Origin: CAYNFH01 sp964396385
Lineage (GTDB): Bacteria; Armatimonadota; Chthonomonadetes; Chthonomonadales; CAJBBX01
Length of the DNA stretch: 24,747 nt
Direction of reading: 5' to 3'
Assembly: GCA_964396385.1 (NCBI GenBank)
Contig: CAYNFH010000084.1
Coordinates: forward strand, 1 to 24,747
Position 1 is the stretch's first letter. Each line of letters starts with the position of its first letter. The notes below the pieces were generated by a model. It searched no databases. It was not told the origin of the DNA and was given only the letters and a program-made list of their open reading frames with translations. Position numbers and translations under genes: made by a program. Below are positions 22,649 through 24,747 of this stretch, in pieces.

Positions 22649-23682
22649 TATCTGATCTCCCACCCCACGTTCACCGGCTTGCCGTCCGCCTCGGCGTACG
22701 GGTAGATGAAGTAGTTCAGCGGCGCGCCATTCTGGGCGGGAGACAGCGTGATGTGCCGGCCACGCGAGAAGGCTGCCGCCGAGCGCGCAACCTCCTGGTT
22801 CCCGAAGAGCCAGCGCTCCATGTCCGGCCGGCCGGAGTCCAGCCACCGTCGCCCGTCCGCCGCGTCCATGGGCACCCATCCGTGCGCCGGATCGTGAAAC
22901 CAGATCCAGCAGTGATACCCGCTGATGGACCCCTCCCTGGGGAGCGGGCTCGGAACCGGAACGCCTGTTATGGGGAAGCCGAACTCCAGATACGCCGGGA
23001 TGCCCAGGCTGCGTGAGAGGGTGATGAGGTAGCTGTGCAGGTCTGAGCAGTTGCCTTTCTTATAGTCGCAGACGAAGGCAACGTCTCCCTGCGCGTATTT
23101 CGGAGATTCCTTCTTGTAGTCGTACTGCATGGTCGAGACAACGTGCTCGAACAGCGCACGCGCTTTGTCCAACGGGGTTGCTTCGCCGCGCGCCACGTCC
23201 TGCGCGATGGCGCCGTACCGGCCGCCGACGGGTACCCAGGGTTCCGGCTGGAGGTACCGGGCCAGCGCCTCTCGGCCCCGGGCCAGGGAGCTCGCCTCAC
23301 CCGGCTCCGCACCCAGCACCTGCGCCTCCTTGCGCTCCACTACGCAGGAGACCGTCACCGTCAGGGGACCGGACGGGTGATTGGCCTGGACGAAGACCAT
23401 GCGGTTGCCGTGTTTGGGCTCGCGGGTAATGCGGTAGGGAGCGGGGGCGTCCACCGTCACATCGCGGACGGTCTGGAGCCCGCTATTGGATGGCAGGGGG
23501 ATCCACAGCCTCAGGCAGGTTGAGCCCGCCGGGAGCTTTGGAACCGTAGCTTTGTAGATAAATCGTGTGGTGAGCGTCCGCGGACCATGGACGGGAGCCG
23601 CTTTGCTCGCAAGCCCCTCCGCGCGCGCCCACGCCGCAAGGCAGCAGCAGAGCGCCAGCGCCTTGAGCGTATGCCGGTACAT
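22627..23682 (-). CDS. Exported transglutaminase-like protein
   Basis: 351 residues. MYRHTLKALALCCCLAAWAR ends in an A-R-A cleavage site, so the protein is exported. After a beta-rich N-terminal region (residues about 30-140) comes a transglutaminase-like core with the full Cys-His-Asp triad: Cys212 in KGNCSDLHSYLITLSRSLGI, His257 in SGYHCWIWF and Asp273 in WVPMDAADG. The fold covers protein cross-linking enzymes but in bacteria mostly proteases and amidases on proteins or peptidoglycan; the substrate cannot be told. The ATG at 23682 has AAGGAGA at a good distance, so the longer frame from 23763 is rejected. A 16-codon ORF with its own ribosome site precedes it. The stop codon is inside repeat DNA. 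Confidence 0.85.
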   Translation of the reverse strand: MYRHTLKALALCCCLAAWARAEGLASKAAPVHGPRTLTTRFIYKATVPKLPAGSTCLRLWIPLPSNSGLQTVRDVTVDAPAPYRITREPKHGNRMVFVQANHPSGPLTVTVSCVVERKEAQVLGAEPGEASSLARGREALARYLQPEPWVPVGGRYGAIAQDVARGEATPLDKARALFEHVVSTMQYDYKKESPKYAQGDVAFVCDYKKGNCSDLHSYLITLSRSLGIPAYLEFGFPITGVPVPSPLPREGSISGYHCWIWFHDPAHGWVPMDAADGRRWLDSGRPDMERWLFGNQEVARSAAAFSRGRHITLSPAQNGAPLNYFIYPYAEADGKPVNVGWEIRYEVMGDR

Positions 23683-23743
23683 ACAACATCTCCTTTGGCT
23701 GAGTTCGGAACCGCCGCACGGGCAGTCTCCGGCGTATTCACTC

Positions 23744-23794
23744 TCAGAAGCGCGTCCCGACATGCTCCGCGCTCGGCAGGGGTCTGCAAGCCAT
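23744..23794 (-). CDS. Possible 16-aa leader ORF before the transglutaminase gene
   Basis: The ATG at 23794 is preceded by AGGAGGT 7 nt upstream, the best ribosome site in the window. The frame MACRPLPSAEHVGTRF ends with TGA at 23744, 61 nt before the transglutaminase start. It could be an upstream regulatory ORF; no attenuator or known riboswitch was recognised in the 61 nt. There is nothing to show that the peptide itself has a role. Confidence 0.35.
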   Translation of the reverse strand: MACRPLPSAEHVGTRF

Positions 23795-23887
23795 CTGTCT
23801 CACCTCCTCTCTTCTGTAGAATATGGTCACAGGCCCAAACCTTCGCTCCCCACCGTCCGTTCTCCTCGCGGCCCATATCATAATGCT

Positions 23888-24619
23888 ATGTCCAGACCGC
23901 TGCCCGAAGGGAAGAGCGCACGGGATCCCGCGCTTCCGGCACTCGAAAACCGAAAGTCCAAAATCGAAAGTATCACGTTTCTTCTCGAGCGCGTCTACGG
24001 CAAAGCTACCTGGACTCCCGGCCGCGACCCTGTGGATACCCTCATTGGCTGCATCCTCTCGCAGCATACCTCCGACGTGAACTCTGGGCGCGCTTTCGAC
24101 CGGCTCACCAGGCGATTTTCGGCCTGGGAGGAGGTGATCGAGGCTCCGGTCGAGGCAGTCGCGGATGCTATCCGGTGCGGCGGCCTTGCCGATAGCAAAG
24201 CGCCGCGCATCCAGGCCGCGCTGCGCCGGATCCGCGAGCAGGAAGGCAGCGTAGACCTGGGACTCCTTAATACATTGTCAAATACGGAGGCCCGCGACTA
24301 CCTGCTCAAGCTGCCCGCGGTCGGCCCTAAGACGGCGGCCATCGTCCTCTGCTTCGCGCTCGGCCGGTCCGTGCTCCCCGTGGACACCCATGTGTTCCGC
24401 GTAGCGTGGCGGTTGGGGCTGATAGACCGCCGGCTGGGCGAGGCAAAGGCGCACAACGCGCTTCAGGCGCTCGTTCCGCCGAAGCTGGTCTACCGCTTTC
24501 ACATGGCCCTGATCCGCCATGGCCGAGAGACCTGCCGCGCGCCCATCCCTGCCTGCAGCCGCTGTCTCCTCAGCGATCTCTGCGCCTACTACGCGGACCC
24601 ATCCGCCCCCCGCCGCTAG
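23888..24619 (+). CDS. Endonuclease III-type DNA glycosylase
   Basis: 243 residues. Helix-hairpin-helix LPAVGPKTA with Lys148 and the catalytic Asp166 in PVDTHVFRV have the same 18-residue spacing as Lys120 and Asp138 of E. coli Nth. The C-terminus CRAPIPACSRCLLSDLC is a perfect C-x6-C-x2-C-x5-C iron-sulfur loop. It is thus a bifunctional glycosylase/AP lyase of base-excision repair that removes oxidised pyrimidines, or a close relative. The ATG at 23888 was chosen as the closest start before the domain; no Shine-Dalgarno is seen. Residues 18-29 (LENRKSKIESIT) are translated repeat DNA, so the natural N-terminus may have been altered. Divergent from the transglutaminase gene, convergent with the methyltransferase. 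Confidence 0.9.
   Translation: MSRPLPEGKSARDPALPALENRKSKIESITFLLERVYGKATWTPGRDPVDTLIGCILSQHTSDVNSGRAFDRLTRRFSAWEEVIEAPVEAVADAIRCGGLADSKAPRIQAALRRIREQEGSVDLGLLNTLSNTEARDYLLKLPAVGPKTAAIVLCFALGRSVLPVDTHVFRVAWRLGLIDRRLGEAKAHNALQALVPPKLVYRFHMALIRHGRETCRAPIPACSRCLLSDLCAYYADPSAPRR
23942..23970. repeat. CGAAAATC-word repeat in the glycosylase 5' end
   Basis: CTCGAAAACCGAAAGTCCAA and AATCGAAAG. Words of this kind are common low-complexity repeats and are read in frame as ENRKSKIES. Confidence 0.6.
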
Positions 24620-24628
24620 ATTCCCACC

Positions 24629-24649
24629 TTTAACCTTCAACCTTCAACC
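24629..24649. repeat. TTCAACC-word repeat between convergent genes
   Basis: Built from TTTAACCTTCAACCTTCAAC, the inverse of the block at 3349-3366. It gives the methyltransferase gene its last residues (GLKVEG) and its stop codon. Confidence 0.7.
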
Positions 24650-24747
24650 CTGCCTGTCTCCGATTGAACAGCTCATACAAGAGTATCCCGGACGCCACGC
24701 CCAGGTTGAGTGAATCGCCCTCGCCGACCATCGGGATACGTACAAGA
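24630..24747 (-). CDS. SpoU-family RNA methyltransferase, C-terminal end only
   Basis: Only the last 38 codons are in the window. VRIPMVGEGDSLNLGVASGI followed by LLYELFNRR is motif 3 of SpoU/TrmH (SPOUT) 2'-O-ribose methyltransferases, where the SLN loop forms part of the knotted S-adenosylmethionine site. These enzymes methylate tRNA or rRNA (TrmH, RlmB and relatives); which one cannot be told from the fragment. The tail AGLKVEG is encoded by word-repeat DNA. The stop lies 10 nt beyond the convergent glycosylase stop. Confidence 0.8.
   Translation of the reverse strand, partial: LVRIPMVGEGDSLNLGVASGILLYELFNRRQAGLKVEG

Noticed and set aside
23683..23743. Riboswitch before the transglutaminase gene
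   Set aside because: Looked for TPP, cobalamin and fluoride core motifs in the 61 nt; none is present and pairing is weak.
23682..23763. Longer N-terminus for the transglutaminase-like protein (from the ATG at 23763)
   Set aside because: It would bury the signal peptide and pass over the strong AAGGAG site in front of the ATG at 23682.
16711..24649. Word repeats as a CRISPR array
   Set aside because: There are no regular repeats of 24-40 nt with unique spacers; the words are 6-9 nt, degenerate and tandem.

Overview
This is a 24.7 kb piece of a GC-rich bacterial chromosome. No rRNA, tRNA, CRISPR array, integrase or transposase is visible. The gene set fits a Gram-negative-type, environmental, respiring bacterium: a futalosine-route menaquinone enzyme (MqnD), a membrane-anchored multiheme cytochrome with TPRs, an FG-GAP/ASPIC-UnbV lipoprotein, SpoIID/LytB, and a large secreted protein with a FlgD-like C-terminal domain. 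I lean towards Armatimonadota or a neighbouring phylum, but this rests on gene content and repeat style only and is low confidence.

Layout. 1-4639 is a compact minus-strand block read in the order spoIID-like, S26-peptidase-like, unknown 174-aa protein, SRPBCC-DUF5939-adenylate cyclase, mqnD (cut by the window edge). A divergent gap (4640-4929) leads to a plus-strand block: multiheme cytochrome/TPR, CRTAC1-type lipoprotein and a clan GH-D (alpha-galactosidase-like) glycoside hydrolase. 12211-14804 is an accessory patch: a DUF433/DUF5615 toxin-antitoxin pair, an unknown 100-aa protein, a broken second DUF433 gene, a SitI3-like immunity protein, a DUF2283 protein and a decayed 3' end of citrate synthase. 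Then come a zinc-free-looking MDR dehydrogenase, a TPR protein and folP on plus, facing a carboxypeptidase-regulatory-like lipoprotein and a 1096-aa secreted protein on minus. The right end holds a small Cys/His protein, a transglutaminase-like exported protein with a possible leader ORF, an endonuclease III homologue and the C-terminus of a SpoU-type RNA methyltransferase.

The most unusual property is not a gene but a set of short 'word' repeats (degenerate tandem words of about 6-9 nt, often followed by their inverted copy) at more than ten places. They sit at gene edges, where they supply stop codons, C-terminal tails or the sequence next to start codons, and in at least two cases they lie in frame inside an otherwise intact large gene. 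Larger palindromic elements of known widespread type occur at 8189-8276 and 10148-10243.
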